This document shows, piece after piece, positions 1-9,990 of a DNA stretch of 64,000 nucleotides. The translations under genes and the position numbers were made by a program. The stretch spans positions 63,929,501-63,993,500 of the forward strand of contig NC_090983.1 in the NCBI RefSeq assembly GCF_041146395.1. The letters run 5' to 3'. The notes below the pieces were generated by a model. That model ran no database searches, was not told where the DNA came from, and saw only the letters and a program-made list of their open reading frames with translations. The stretch comes from Eulemur rufifrons (lineage: Eukaryota > Chordata > Mammalia > Primates > Lemuridae). How positions within the stretch are numbered: the first letter of the stretch is position 1; every line of letters begins with the position of its first letter.

Positions 1-1729
1 TTTAATATCCTGTTTTATAACCTTATATATAAGCAAGGACCAAACCAAGGCTTTGAGGTAGTTTGAACCTAAAAGATGAAATACGTCAATCTCCATATCT
101 TATGCATAACTTTGAGAACATGGCTTTTTCTTGCTCTTTAACCTTTTCTGTATAGATTCAGCTGAACGTAAAAACACCAGGGGATAGATTCACCACATTT
201 ATTCCCATAGCGTGGAAAGTACCTTGCTTGTTTACTTAGTAGGTCTGCAGCAATTCCGTGTTTTCTTATCTCATTTCTTCCTTGGTAATTAGCATATTTT
301 TTTCTTAGAGGAGCATATGGCATCCTTACTTGTAAACAAACCCTGCAAACCTCTTTCCGTGTTGCTGAGATCTGAACTGAGCTGCAATTTTATCAAGTCA
401 TAATCACGGAAGCACGTGCAGTCTCAAGATAATGAAATTTAACATTCAAGTGTAATGGGTAAATTGTAAGGAAAAGGACTAACTTGGTCTTATATTGCTA
501 GATGATTCAGTGTATATATGATGTATAGAACCAAGAGATGAAGTAAGGAGGCCCTGTAAACAAAGCTAGGGAAAATGAAAGACCAGACAGGAATACAAAG
601 CTGCTGAGTTCAAACTACAAGTCTGGGTTCAGTGACTCACTCAGAAAATGGAAGTTGTTCTTTAAGCAAAACAGATTTTTGCTAAGATTCCTATTGTCTG
701 AGATAAAGAGACAGAACTAAAACACGATTTTTAACTACCTGCTTTGTCATAACTCAGTAAAAAAGTGGTGGTTATATATGGTCACATTTTGGAGTCTGTT
801 GTCTGAAACTGCATATGGAAATTTTGCTTGACAATCATTGTAGTCAATATGTTCATCACAATTGCAGCACACAAACAACATTTATTTACTTCCTAAATAT
901 GTAGGTGTAACTGTAGTCATTAAAAGTTAAAAAACAACCCACAACATTTTTAAAATTCTGGCTTTGAATTTGGGAGGCCAATTTTGCAGAAATCATAGTG
1001 AATTTTTAAGTTGGTCCTGAAAAAACTCCTAATAGGATAATTCAAATACTCCATTTTCATATTGTGGCACCTACCTCTGTACACCTAAGGAGAAAGTACA
1101 GGTCACTAAGTGGGGAGGCTAGAGGGGGTACTTGCCTTTTGGCCAAGAGAATCTTTTAGAACTGTGTTAGAAGCTGTGTTTTTATGGCACCTTATATAAG
1201 ATATGTAGGACACAGAGAACACGTTAATTATAAATATCAAAGAATAGGGGAATTAGAAGAGATGAAGATTGAGGAAGGTCGAGATTCTCCCTCATTCCCT
1301 GCCAAAGCTTGATGCTGCCATGCCCTAGACTTTCCTTAAAATCTTCATAGAACCAAAAAAAAACTTAGAAGATTCACATCAATTTACATTCATTCACCTT
1401 AGCTGACTTCAGTGTCTCAGGGGAAAGCAATGGTTTGGGGCCCTGTCCGAATTCTGAGCTAAGTGGTTTGGCAGTAGGCTGAGAAAAAACACAAGATGTT
1501 ATGAGGTATGTCAGAAACCCTGGAATAAACTCAGGACACTCAAGCAGGGAATTGGGGATTCAGGTTGGGTTATGACAAACACTATGGCTGATATAGCTTA
1601 TGAAGAAGGTAAGAGCCAAAAGGGTTGTATCTCCCTGGAGGGAGTCATTTCATTAATTGTTCCCATATTTCTGGCTCTGTGTTGGTCAAATAAGCACGAT
1701 AAGCCCAAATGGATATTACCTGAATTAAA
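1..1729. other. No recognisable feature
   Basis: AT-rich unique-looking sequence. I see no repeat family, exon-like frame or RNA gene. The short open frames here show no protein family I know. Confidence 0.5.
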
Positions 1730-1737
1730 TCTTGTAT

Positions 1738-1914
1738 TGGTGGGTCTCAGCCTTGACTGCATATTGGAATCTCCTCGGGAGCCTTAAAAGATACTGATGT
1801 CTGATTCTTACTCTTAGAAATGCCGATTTAATTGGTTAGGTATGCAGTGTAGGCATTGGGATTTTTAATAGCTCTCCAGGTGATTCCAATGGACAGCAAG
1901 GCTGAGGACCACTG
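1738..1914. mobile_element. MER5-like nonautonomous hAT-Charlie element
   Basis: About 177 bp whose two ends are inverted: the left end reads like the 'cagtggttctcaacc' terminus and the right end ends in 'gaggaccactg'. Length and internal wording (gggatttttaatagctctcc, aggtgattccaatg) fit MER5-type miniature elements of the hAT-Charlie group. It encodes nothing. I could not find a convincing 8-bp target duplication, so the boundaries are less secure than for the other hAT copies here. Confidence 0.7.
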
Positions 1915-1959
1915 CCTGTAAGTTTCATTGACTCTATGTAGGTAAAAATGTTGTAATTC

Positions 1960-1996
1960 ACTCCTCCTTCCCTCCTTCCTTCCATCCATCCATCCC
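1960..1996. repeat. CCTT/CCAT simple repeat
   Basis: Pyrimidine-rich tetranucleotide tract (ccttccctccttccttccat followed by ccat units) directly abutting the 3' end of the antisense Alu. It probably evolved from that Alu's tail, which would be T-rich on this strand. Confidence 0.8.
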
Positions 1997-2299
1997 AGGA
2001 TCTCACTCTGTTGCCTCAGGTAGAGTGCAATGGCGTCATCACAGCTCACTGCAACCTCCATCTCCTGGGCTCAAGCTGCCTTGGCCTGTCCTCCTGCCTT
2101 GCCTGTCCTCCTGCCTTGGCCTCCCGAGTAGCTGGGACTATAGGTATGTGCCACCACTCCTGGCTACCTTTTTCTATTTTTAGTAGAGACAGGGTCTCAC
2201 TTTTACTCAGGCTGATCTCGATCTCCTGAGCTCAAGCAATCCTCCCGCTTCGGCTTTCCACAGTGCTAGGATTACAGGTGTGAGCCACTATGCCTGGCC
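1996..2299 (-). mobile_element. Alu SINE, antisense, with internal duplication
   Basis: Reverse complement of an Alu dimer: 'tctcactctgttgcc' at the left, the 'gtagctgggactataggt' and 'attacaggtgtgagccac' signatures, and a right end at 'tgcctggcc'. An internal segment around 2085-2125 is repeated in tandem (cctgtcctcctgcc occurs twice), so the left arm is slightly expanded. It is diverged and no target-site duplication is obvious. Confidence 0.93.
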
Positions 2300-3000
2300 T
2301 ACCTTTTCTAAAAAGGTAAAAAAGTAAAAATGATTTTAACTTTGTACTAGTATTTTGGAGAGTTCAACGGCCTGTCAAGGTTTAAGAGTTGAGTAGTGTA
2401 CGTGTGAGATATAGTAGTATCCCAGGATCAGGTTCCCTCTGGGGCCCATGCTGGGTAGCCTAGGCCAGGTGCCTGCCCTTCACCTCCTGCCCTTGCTGCC
2501 ATGCTGTGTTCAGTCATGGAAGTCATAAGACACCTGGCGATTGCATATCTGCTTGCTTATGGTGAGTAAATAGTGGGCAAAGCAGAGGTCCTTGGGAACC
2601 AGAGATACCTTTGGTGCCCTATTATCTGTAAGATAATTTGGGCCTTCATTGAATTGTGTGTGTGTGTGTGTTAATACTTTCCTTTTTCCAGAAGAAAAAT
2701 ATGTTTTGTACAAAATCTGTCAACCAAACATAGCTGAGATATTTTGCTCAACAGATATCTGCCTCTTAGGATGAACTAAAGGCTTTGAAAATCTGGCAGG
2801 AAGAAAAGCAGCTAAAAACTACTTTTGATTGTCCCTGGGTGATGGTGAAGAAAAAGGGAAGAAATGGAATCAAGTGACTTATGGTTGTACTGTCAAATCC
2901 TTTTGAATGTTGGTAGACTTGGGACAATTTCTAAGGGATTCTTGCATTTTTGTATCATTGGTCCTCACTCCAGGCTATATGAACCCAGGATTCCTACTCC
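2300..3000. other. No recognisable feature; short TG run
   Basis: Unique-looking sequence with a (TG)n run of about eight units near 2656-2671. No gene or repeat family recognised. Confidence 0.45.
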
Positions 3001-3008
3001 CAGCAGAG

Positions 3009-3451
3009 CTGCAGTCCCCAACCTTTTTGGCACCAGGGACCAGTTTCATGAAAGACAATTTTTCCATGGATGGGGGTTGGGGGGGGATGTTAGGAGGGGA
3101 TGGTTTCAGGATGATTCAAGCACATTACGTTTATTGTACAAACCTCTCTGCTAATGATAATCTGTATTTGCAGCCACTCCCCAGGCATTGGATTCTCATA
3201 AGGAACACACAGCCTAGATCCCTCGCATGTGCAGTTTACAGTAGGGTTCACACTGCTATGGGAATCTACTGCGGCCACTGATCTGACGGGAGGCAGAGCT
3301 CAGGCGGTGATGCAAGTGATGGGGAGCGGCTGTAAATACAGATGAAGCTTCACTTGCTCTCCCGCTGGCCACACACCTTCTGCTGTGCGGCCTGGTTCCT
3401 GACAGATCACAGACCGGTACCAGTCTGAGGCCTGGGGGTTGAGGACCGCAG
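3009..3451 (+). mobile_element. MER1-type nonautonomous hAT-Charlie element, copy 1
   Basis: About 443 bp with hAT-like inverted ends (left '...agtccccaacc', right 'ggttgaggaccgcag') and a conserved body (ggcaccagggaccagtttca, tgtaaatacagatgaagctt). It is flanked by an 8-bp target-site duplication, cagcagag at 3001-3008 and cagtagag at 3452-3459 (7 of 8 match), the size made by hAT transposases. It has no coding capacity. A second copy lies at 23045-23512 in the same orientation. The name MER1 (Charlie3-related) is from memory; the hAT assignment rests on the visible ends and duplication. Confidence 0.85.
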
Positions 3452-3459
3452 CAGTAGAG

Positions 3460-4115
3460 AACTAATCTCTTAAAGGCCATGATTATGACTTTTCTGCAAG
3501 AATTATTAGCATTCAAGATGTAAGGATTAAAGCTGTAGTGGCAGAATAAATGAGGTAGGGTGGAGGTTTTGAGGTCAATCCATATCTGGTCACCTAGATA
3601 GCTGACCACTCTACTGCTCCCAGTGTCAGCCCTGTCCAAGCCTCAGCATCTGCTTGCAGGGGAAGGACGCTAGCTTGTAAAAAAAGGAAAAACTTTGAAA
3701 AAGATGGCCATAACACTTCTAGATCAGATTTTACAACATTATTTACTGAGACCATTAGACTTGTTGCAAAATTTTTTTGTTACTATTCTATTTAACAAAA
3801 GGGATTTTAAAGATCTTCACTATAGTCTTGTTATTTGGACAGAGAAAACCAAGGGCCAGGGAAGTTGTCAGAATCAATACTGTGAGTTTGGAAAAGAGCT
3901 AGAATCTGGTTCTCTAGTAACACATCCAAGGCTCTTTCCTCCTTTGAGGTGGTTGTAGTTTCAGAGTAAAAGTAAAACAGACAATCACAGTATAGAGCAT
4001 TTCACTGGTCAATCTCACAGTTTAAGAAAGCTGATTAAGAACTATGAAAATATAAAAAAAGACTTACAGTATTTCTGAGAGGGAAAAACACAAGTCATTT
4101 ACACCGAATGAGACA
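3460..4115. other. No recognisable feature
   Basis: Unique-looking AT-rich sequence between a hAT element and an L1 fragment. No exon-like frame recognised. Confidence 0.45.
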
Positions 4116-4119
4116 GTAT

Positions 4120-4720
4120 TATAAACTGTATAATGGTGGGAGTATACAGATGTATGGACTTGTCAGCAATATGCATTTGACAGCATACATCAAAAGCTTT
4201 AAAAATGTTCCTGCCTTTGATCCAGTAATTCAACTTTTGGAAATTTTTCTAAGGGAATAATAAGAGATGGTCACAAAAGTTCAAGGATGTTCAGCCAGGA
4301 TTTATTTATATTATTTTATAAAAAATTTAGAAATTGCCTAAATGGCCACAGGAAGGGAGATTGGTAAAATACCATTCCCATCATATAATATGATGGAATA
4401 TAGGTTAGCCATTAAAAATCATGTTCTTGAAGCCTATTTAAAGATATCAAAAGATGGTCATGATAACCAGCAGTCAAAAAATTAGGTTTATAAAATATTA
4501 TATAAGGTATAATTCCAAATCTGTAAGAAAACAACATATTTGTTTTATATATAGACAGAAAGAAGACTATAAAGGTAGGAAAATGTTAACTATTGTTATC
4601 TCTGAGTGGTAGCATTATGTTCAACTTTCTTTATATTTCACTTTCCAAATTTCTACTATGAACCTTAATATAACATAATGTAAATATATAAAGCAAACAT
4701 ATTATTGAAAATCTATTTTG
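4120..4720 (+). mobile_element. Old L1 (L1M) 3'-end fragment, sense
   Basis: Diverged copy of the L1 ORF2 end and 3' UTR. Recognisable words are 'ccagtaattcaacttttgg', 'gccattaaaaatcatgttct' and a 'ttatctctgagtggtagcat' segment typical of L1ME/L1MC 3' ends. It is heavily mutated and non-coding. Confidence 0.75.
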
Positions 4721-5335
4721 GATGGACTGTCAAAAAAGGATTTATATCCATGTTCTTCAGATAGAAAACATTTGTCTCAAATGGAACCCAAGAGCTAAAC
4801 TTTCTGCACTCTAAGAGAGCTTGAGCAGAGGGACAAAAGGCCTTGTTAAAAGAATAGACTGGCCAGAAATATCCTGAACCCAATGTGAGTGAGCCTCCTG
4901 GAGCCCACTTTAAAAGAGTAAATATCTTAGAAGTATATGGGGGTGGAGACATCTGAAGCCATGGTAGAAAGCAAAGTTGGAAAAGCCTTAAGTTTAAATG
5001 CTAAGCATTATTTCTAAACTACTGGCCTTGGTGTCTAAGACTACACATTTCTGAAGCTTACAGAGAGCCTTTAAATGTCAGCATCATTTTTAGCCCAGAG
5101 CTCTTTTCTTACACAACATCTAAAAATATCTATTAGTTTAAATTGTCAGCATGTAAAACATTTGCTGTGACTTTTTCTCATCGTATCACTCAAATCGTGT
5201 CAGAGCTAGAAAGAAAAAAAAAATGCTTGGATAATCTGGCAATCACTAATATTGTTTGGTGAGATTTTCATGAGGATATTTAATAGCAATTTAATAATGT
5301 TGGTAATAACCAGAAGAAGCCTAATCAAACAGTTC
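4720..5335. other. No recognisable feature
   Basis: AT-rich sequence with an A-run near 5213-5221. No repeat family or gene recognised. Confidence 0.4.
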
Positions 5336-5339
5336 TATT

Positions 5340-5960
5340 TACTGTACATATCCACTTAGATGTCCCATAAGCAATTCAAACTCACAATGTCCCACTCTAA
5401 GCTCTGTCTATAGTACCAGTATCCATTTAGTTACCTAAGTCATAGATCCGAATCACACTCTGATTTGTGGTATCTGTAAAAGCATCTAAGTGCTCTCTCT
5501 AAATTTAGGCTTGACCCCCTCCAATCCCTTCTCCACTCTGCAGGTAGAATGGCTGCTCTAAAAAGAAAATCAGATTATGTTACTTCCTTGTTCATAACCC
5601 TTTCTTGGAATCCCATAACCTTCAGGATGAAATGTAAGCTCCTTAGCACAGCCTTCAGGGCCCTATATGTTGTCTGTCCTGCTTACATCCCAGCCTCCAG
5701 GCTTGCCAATTCCCCAGATACACTATCTTCCCTATTGTCACAGGACTGACTCCAGGACCCCGCTTGTTATGTTGTCTCCTTTGGGAATCAAGGCTGGTGA
5801 AGTGCCCCATTCAAGGAGCTTCCCTGCACAAGGATGAAACGCTTTATACTGTGATTGTTTACCCGTGCATCTTCTCTCTTGAAACTGTCAGCTGCTGGAG
5901 GAGAGAGGTTTAGTCCTGTCCACTATTATATCATTAGCATCCACCACAGTGTCTGTTACT
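5340..5960 (+). mobile_element. L2 LINE fragment, sense
   Basis: Contains the L2 3' region in order: 'tccacttagatgtcccataa', the '...aaatcagattatgtta...' and 'cttcagggccctatatgt' segments, then the 'cagctgctggaggagagagg' tail. The small open frame at 5549-5749 lies inside it and is not a gene. Confidence 0.8.
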
Positions 5961-6189
5961 ATTTTAATGAAAAAAAAGAATCCTTCCTCTTCTCATGTTG
6001 TTAACAACATGGAGATTGGGACAAAAAGGATGGCTTACCCAACATTCGTGTCACGTGTATCACCCTCCCCCACCCCTTGCGTTTTCAGAACCAGATTGTG
6101 TGCACATATCCATCCTCCAAGTGTTTCAGGGGAAGGTACCCCCAAGCCTGATTTGTCTATGACAATTATGTTGATCCCCTTCCCCTTGC

Positions 6190-6595
6190 CAGCAATTGGT
6201 TTAGAAATAGCCACATGACCCAGTTCTGGCCAGGGAGGTTTGATGAGCAGTCCGATGGGGGCTTCTGTGAAAGGTGTCCTTGCTTCTAGAAAGAGACACA
6301 GAAAGAGATGGTTCATTTGATTCCTTTTGACATTTTTATGACTAAAACCACTGTAGCCTTCCTGTTCCCATGGAGGGAACCAGCCTGGGAATAAAGCTGA
6401 CACATTAACAATGTCTGAGTGGTGAGGTGGAAAGGACTGGGGCCCCTTTTGGCATAATTGAGCCATTGATCATACCACTTGGAGCCCACCCAAGCTCCAG
6501 ACTTCTTATGTAGGGTAATAAATTTTCTCATTATTCAAATAAATTTGAGTTGGGGATCTCTTTTAATTGCAGCCAAATACCAATGAAATGATTCA
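6190..6595 (+). mobile_element. LTR-like interspersed repeat, family uncertain
   Basis: Starts near 'agcaattggtttagaaatag', includes 'cccagttctggccagggagg' and 'aagctgacacattaac', and ends with 'cttcttatgtagggtaataa' carrying an AATAAA signal, then 'tgcagccaaatacc'. This matches a common ancient mammalian LTR-like repeat whose exact name I cannot give. A relative lies at 50395-50937. Confidence 0.6.
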
Positions 6596-6736
6596 AAGAT
6601 GTGTTATAAATAGGCCTTATTCTACTGAGAATTATTATCGTGGTATATAAAAATAGGCTCTGTTCTACCGAGAAGTATAATACTAGGCTTAATATAATCG
6701 TACAACAGTCAAAGCTGGAAGAGCAAATTATTATTA

Positions 6737-7990
6737 TTAGGTTATTAAGTATGAAATGTCCAATTTCCTTAAGTACTAAGTTTGATGGTTGATATCTCTG
6801 ACACTTGACTTTGACACTTCTTGTTTTATTTTTATTGTGAAGATACATCCTTAGTCTTTCCAATTCACATTTTGGTGTGTGATTATCTTTCAAAATTTTT
6901 TTAGAGTAATTTTTGAGAAACCAAGGATAAGTCAAAAATTCATGTAATTTTCAAATATGAGTTCCATCATGGAAGCAATGCAGTGTAGACAGCTTGAAAT
7001 ATCAACGAAGTGTTTGTGAAGGATGTGGCTAATGAATGCACAGTACCTCGATGTTTTGAGAGGTTCCTTTCTGGTGATTTTAATCTTGAAAATGAGCCAT
7101 GTGGGCGACCTGAAACTAAGGTGGTGATGAACTGAAGTGGAAGTGAATCTATCTCAACCTACACATGAATTAGCACCAAGTTTGATGTTACTGTTCCAAC
7201 ATTGGACCATTTGAAACAAATCAGTAAGATAAAGAAACCAGATAGTTACCAAATGAATTAAATGAGCATTAGAAGAGAAATCATCTCGAAGCTTGCCTTT
7301 TTTTGCTGTCACAACATAAAGGTGAACTGTTTCTACACCATATTGGTACATGTGAGGAAAAATGGATTCTTTTTGACAATTGCAAGCATTCAGCACAAGG
7401 GTTGGATAAAGATGAAGTGCCAGAACACAATCCCAAACTGAATATTCATCAAAAAAAGCTAGTGGTGTCTGCCTGGAGGTCCGGCGCTGGTATTGTCCAC
7501 TAGAACTTCATGAAACCTGGTCAATTACAGTGGATGTCTACTATAACCAATTGAATGAAATGATGAGGATGCTTGTGATTAAGCAGCCAAGATTGTTTAA
7601 TAGAGACAGGCCAATCATCTTGCAAGACAATGCTCAACCATATGTTGCACAAACAAGGCTGCTCAAACTACAGAAGCTGGACTTGGAAACTCTCTGTCTG
7701 TATTCACCAGACCTTGAACTAACTGACTACCACTTCTTCCAGGCTTTGGACAGCTTCTTGCAAGGAACAATATTCAATTCTCAACAAGCTGTGGAAAAGG
7801 CCTTTCTCGATTGCATTGCCACTCACTCTCCAGGCTTCTTTGCTGCTGGCATAAATAAGCAACTGTTAAGATGGCAAAACTGTGCGAATAATTTAGGTGC
7901 ATACTTTGATTAATTCTACTGCTTCTTGTTTGAGATATAACAAACTAAACTTTTGAGTCGAAATCGGACATTTCGTATTTAATGACCTAA
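6737..7990 (+). mobile_element. Full-length, inactivated mariner transposon
   Basis: A complete Tc1/mariner element of 1254 bp, close to the usual 1.3 kb. The termini are inverted repeats of about 32 bp: the left starts 'ttaggttattaagtatgaaa' and the right end, read on the minus strand, starts 'ttaggtcattaaatacgaaa'. A TA dinucleotide lies immediately outside each end (6735-6736 and 7991-7992), the mariner target duplication. The interior holds a broken transposase on the plus strand. The termini differ from those I recall for HSMAR1/MADE1, so it is a different mariner family; I cannot name it. Confidence 0.92.
6990..7912 (+). pseudogene. Degenerate mariner transposase
   Basis: Remnant of the transposase that would excise and reinsert the surrounding mariner. 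A helix-turn-helix/linker relic near 7040-7130 reads FLSGDFNLENEPCGRPET. A frame at 7303-7503 holds EEKWILFDN and LDKDEVPEHNPKLNIHQKK. A frame at 7530-7913 holds the DNAQPYVA and YSPDLELTDYHFF motifs and ends in GAYFD plus stop. Wording resembles the cecropia-type transposase domesticated in SETMAR. Several in-frame stops and frame changes separate these blocks. The first catalytic Asp appears as Glu (usual GDEKW is CEEKW), and the spacing between the last two catalytic Asp residues is 32, not the usual 34, because of a small in-frame loss before YSPDL. It cannot encode active enzyme. Confidence 0.9.
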
Positions 7991-7994
7991 TACC

Positions 7995-8415
7995 TTACAC
8001 TGGCATATACCTTACTTACATGCTCTTGTTGGATGTTTGGTGGCTCATACCATATCCAAAGGAAAATATGACATTTGATTTTTGGAATTTGAAGCAACAG
8101 AGAAAACTGACTTTACATTTTAAGTTGCTGAAGTTGCTATCAACAGAGTTGAATAACCTCTAAATTAACTATAAAAATAAAATAACATAAATAAGCTTTA
8201 AAATTTTTTATTTATCTCTTATACTGAGGTATTCGTAGACATAAAATCTCTTATACACCAACAATTGTAGGAAAATTGAAAAATATAAACAAATGTAAAA
8301 AATAAATTAAAATGTAACACATAGTTCTATTATACACATATAAATACTTTGCATTTCCTTTAAATCTTTTAAAAATACATAAAAATATAAAGATGTAAAA
8401 TATATAAGTATATAG
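7995..8415. other. AT-rich stretch, no recognisable feature
   Basis: Very A+T-rich sequence between the mariner and an L1 fragment. It may be decayed L1, but nothing is diagnostic. Confidence 0.4.
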
Positions 8416-8419
8416 ATAG

Positions 8420-8547
8420 TCTTGAATCAGGTATCTTTCACTTAATATTTTTTCATGAGCACTTTTCCATGTAATTAGTTTTCAAAATGATGCTTTTAAA
8501 TGGTTATATAATACTCCATCATCTGGATAGATGTGCCACCATTGTTT
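8420..8547 (-). mobile_element. Old L1ME-type 3' fragment, antisense
   Basis: Reads as the reverse strand of an L1ME 3' UTR (tggttatataatactccatc, gatagatgtgccaccattg). It is interrupted on the right by the L1 at 8548-9248. Confidence 0.6.
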
Positions 8548-9248
8548 TTTGTTTGTTTGTTTTTGCAGGGAGTTTTACTTTTATTTATTATTTATTTCAA
8601 AAATTTAGGGGTACAAGTGTTTTGTATCATGCTAAAGGCAGGGCTTTTAGTGTACCCATCACCAGGATAGTGTACATTGTACTCAATAGGTAAATTTGTA
8701 TCCCTCACTCCCCTCCCAGTCTCCCCCTTCTTAATTTCCAGTGTCCATTACAGCTCTTTATGACCATATATATCCTTTATTTATCTCCAACTTATAAGTG
8801 AGAACATGTGGTACCTGTTTTTCCATTCCTGGGATACTTCACTTACATAATGGTCTCCAGTCCCATCCAAGTGGCTGCAAAAGGCATTATTTCATCCTTT
8901 TTTATGGCTGAGTAGTACTCCATGGTATATATACACCACATTTTCTTTATCTCCTCATCAGTTCATGGGCACTTAGGTTGAGTCCATATTTTTACAATTG
9001 TGAGTTGTGCTGCAATAAACATTCTGGGAAGGAATCTGTTTGATAAGATGGCTTCTTTTCCTTTTGGTAGATAACCAGTATTGGGATTGCTGGATTGAAT
9101 GGTAGGTCTACTTTTAGTTCTTTGAAGAATCTCCATACTGCTTTCCATAGTGGTTGTACAAATTCACATTCTCACCAAGTGTGTAAGTGTTCCCTTTTCA
9201 CCACAGCCATGCCAACATCTATTGTTTTTAAATTTTTTAATAATAGAG
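8548..9248 (-). mobile_element. 5'-truncated L1 insertion, antisense
   Basis: About 0.7 kb of the L1 ORF2 end plus 3' UTR on the minus strand. It starts with a degraded T-rich tail (ttttttgtttgtttgttttt), then 'ttaggggtacaagtgttttg', the 'ctgagtagtactccatggta' word and '...ccaagtgtgtaagtgttccc'. A 15-bp duplication flanks it: gtgccaccattgttt (8533-8547) and gtgctatcattgttt (9249-9263), 13 of 15 identical. This marks a single target-primed insertion into the older L1ME copy. Confidence 0.85.
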
Positions 9249-9394
9249 GTGCTATCATTGTTTATACTCAGTCTCCTTGGTTGACCATCTCATGGGTTTC
9301 TTAAGATTTTTATTACAAGGAAATATTAAAACAAATATTTCTGAGTGCAAAGCTTATATTATATCCTTAGGGTAAATTTTAATTTATACTTGTC

Positions 9395-9990
9395 TGTCTT
9401 TGGGCCATCTGTTCTGTTTCATTGATCTTTCTGCTTATTCTAACATTAGTTAGTATCACTTTTTGATAATTACTGTAGCTTTATAATATATGTTAATTTC
9501 TAATAGGGCAAGTTGCTACACACAAATTTTCTTTTGAATAATTTTCTTATTCTCATGCTTATTCTTCTAGATAATTTCTTTAAAAATTGGCCCAAACTCC
9601 AAAAAAATCTAATTAAACTTTTGATTAAGTGATTTTAAATATCTATATTGGCTTGGTAATAATTAACATCTCTGCAATATTGAATCTTCTTATGCTGTTT
9701 CCTCATATATTTCTCCATTTATTTATTTTTTTAATTCAGGAAATGATGGGGGTACAAACATTTCAGTTACATGTAATGCATTTGCCTCACCAAAGCCAGG
9801 GCTACAAGCATATCCTTCCCCCATACAGTGCACTCTGCTTCCATTAGTTGTGGGTTTACCACCCTCCATTTCTCCATTTATTAAGGCTTCTTTTATGTCT
9901 CTTAGAAATATTTATAGTTTTTTCCTATTCCTTTTTCAGCATTTTTTCTGTTTTTCTTTAAATTTTTTTTTGTTGTTGTTGCTATTGTAA
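9395..9990 (-). mobile_element. Old L1M fragment, antisense, split by a younger L1
   Basis: Antisense L1M sequence (gggccatctgttctgtttca, attactgtagctttataata) continuing after the younger insertion as 'ggcttcttttatgtctctta'. The two halves, 9395-9723 and 9883-9990, join cleanly once 9724-9867 and one copy of its duplication are removed. Confidence 0.75.
9724..9867 (-). mobile_element. Very short, young L1 3' end, antisense
   Basis: A 144-bp L1 tail: T-rich start, 'aattcaggaaatgatggggg', 'tacaaacatttcagttacat', ending 'gtgggtttaccaccctcc'. It is the 3' UTR type I associate with strepsirrhine L1s, also seen at 34215. It is bounded by a perfect 15-bp target-site duplication, atttctccatttatt, at 9709-9723 and 9868-9882. 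Confidence 0.85.

Noticed and set aside
3256..3639. 127-codon minus-strand frame
   Set aside because: Lies mostly in the MER1-type hAT element, which does not code for protein.
6531..6935. 134-codon minus-strand frame
   Set aside because: Crosses the left end of the mariner and is antisense to its relic; no family match.
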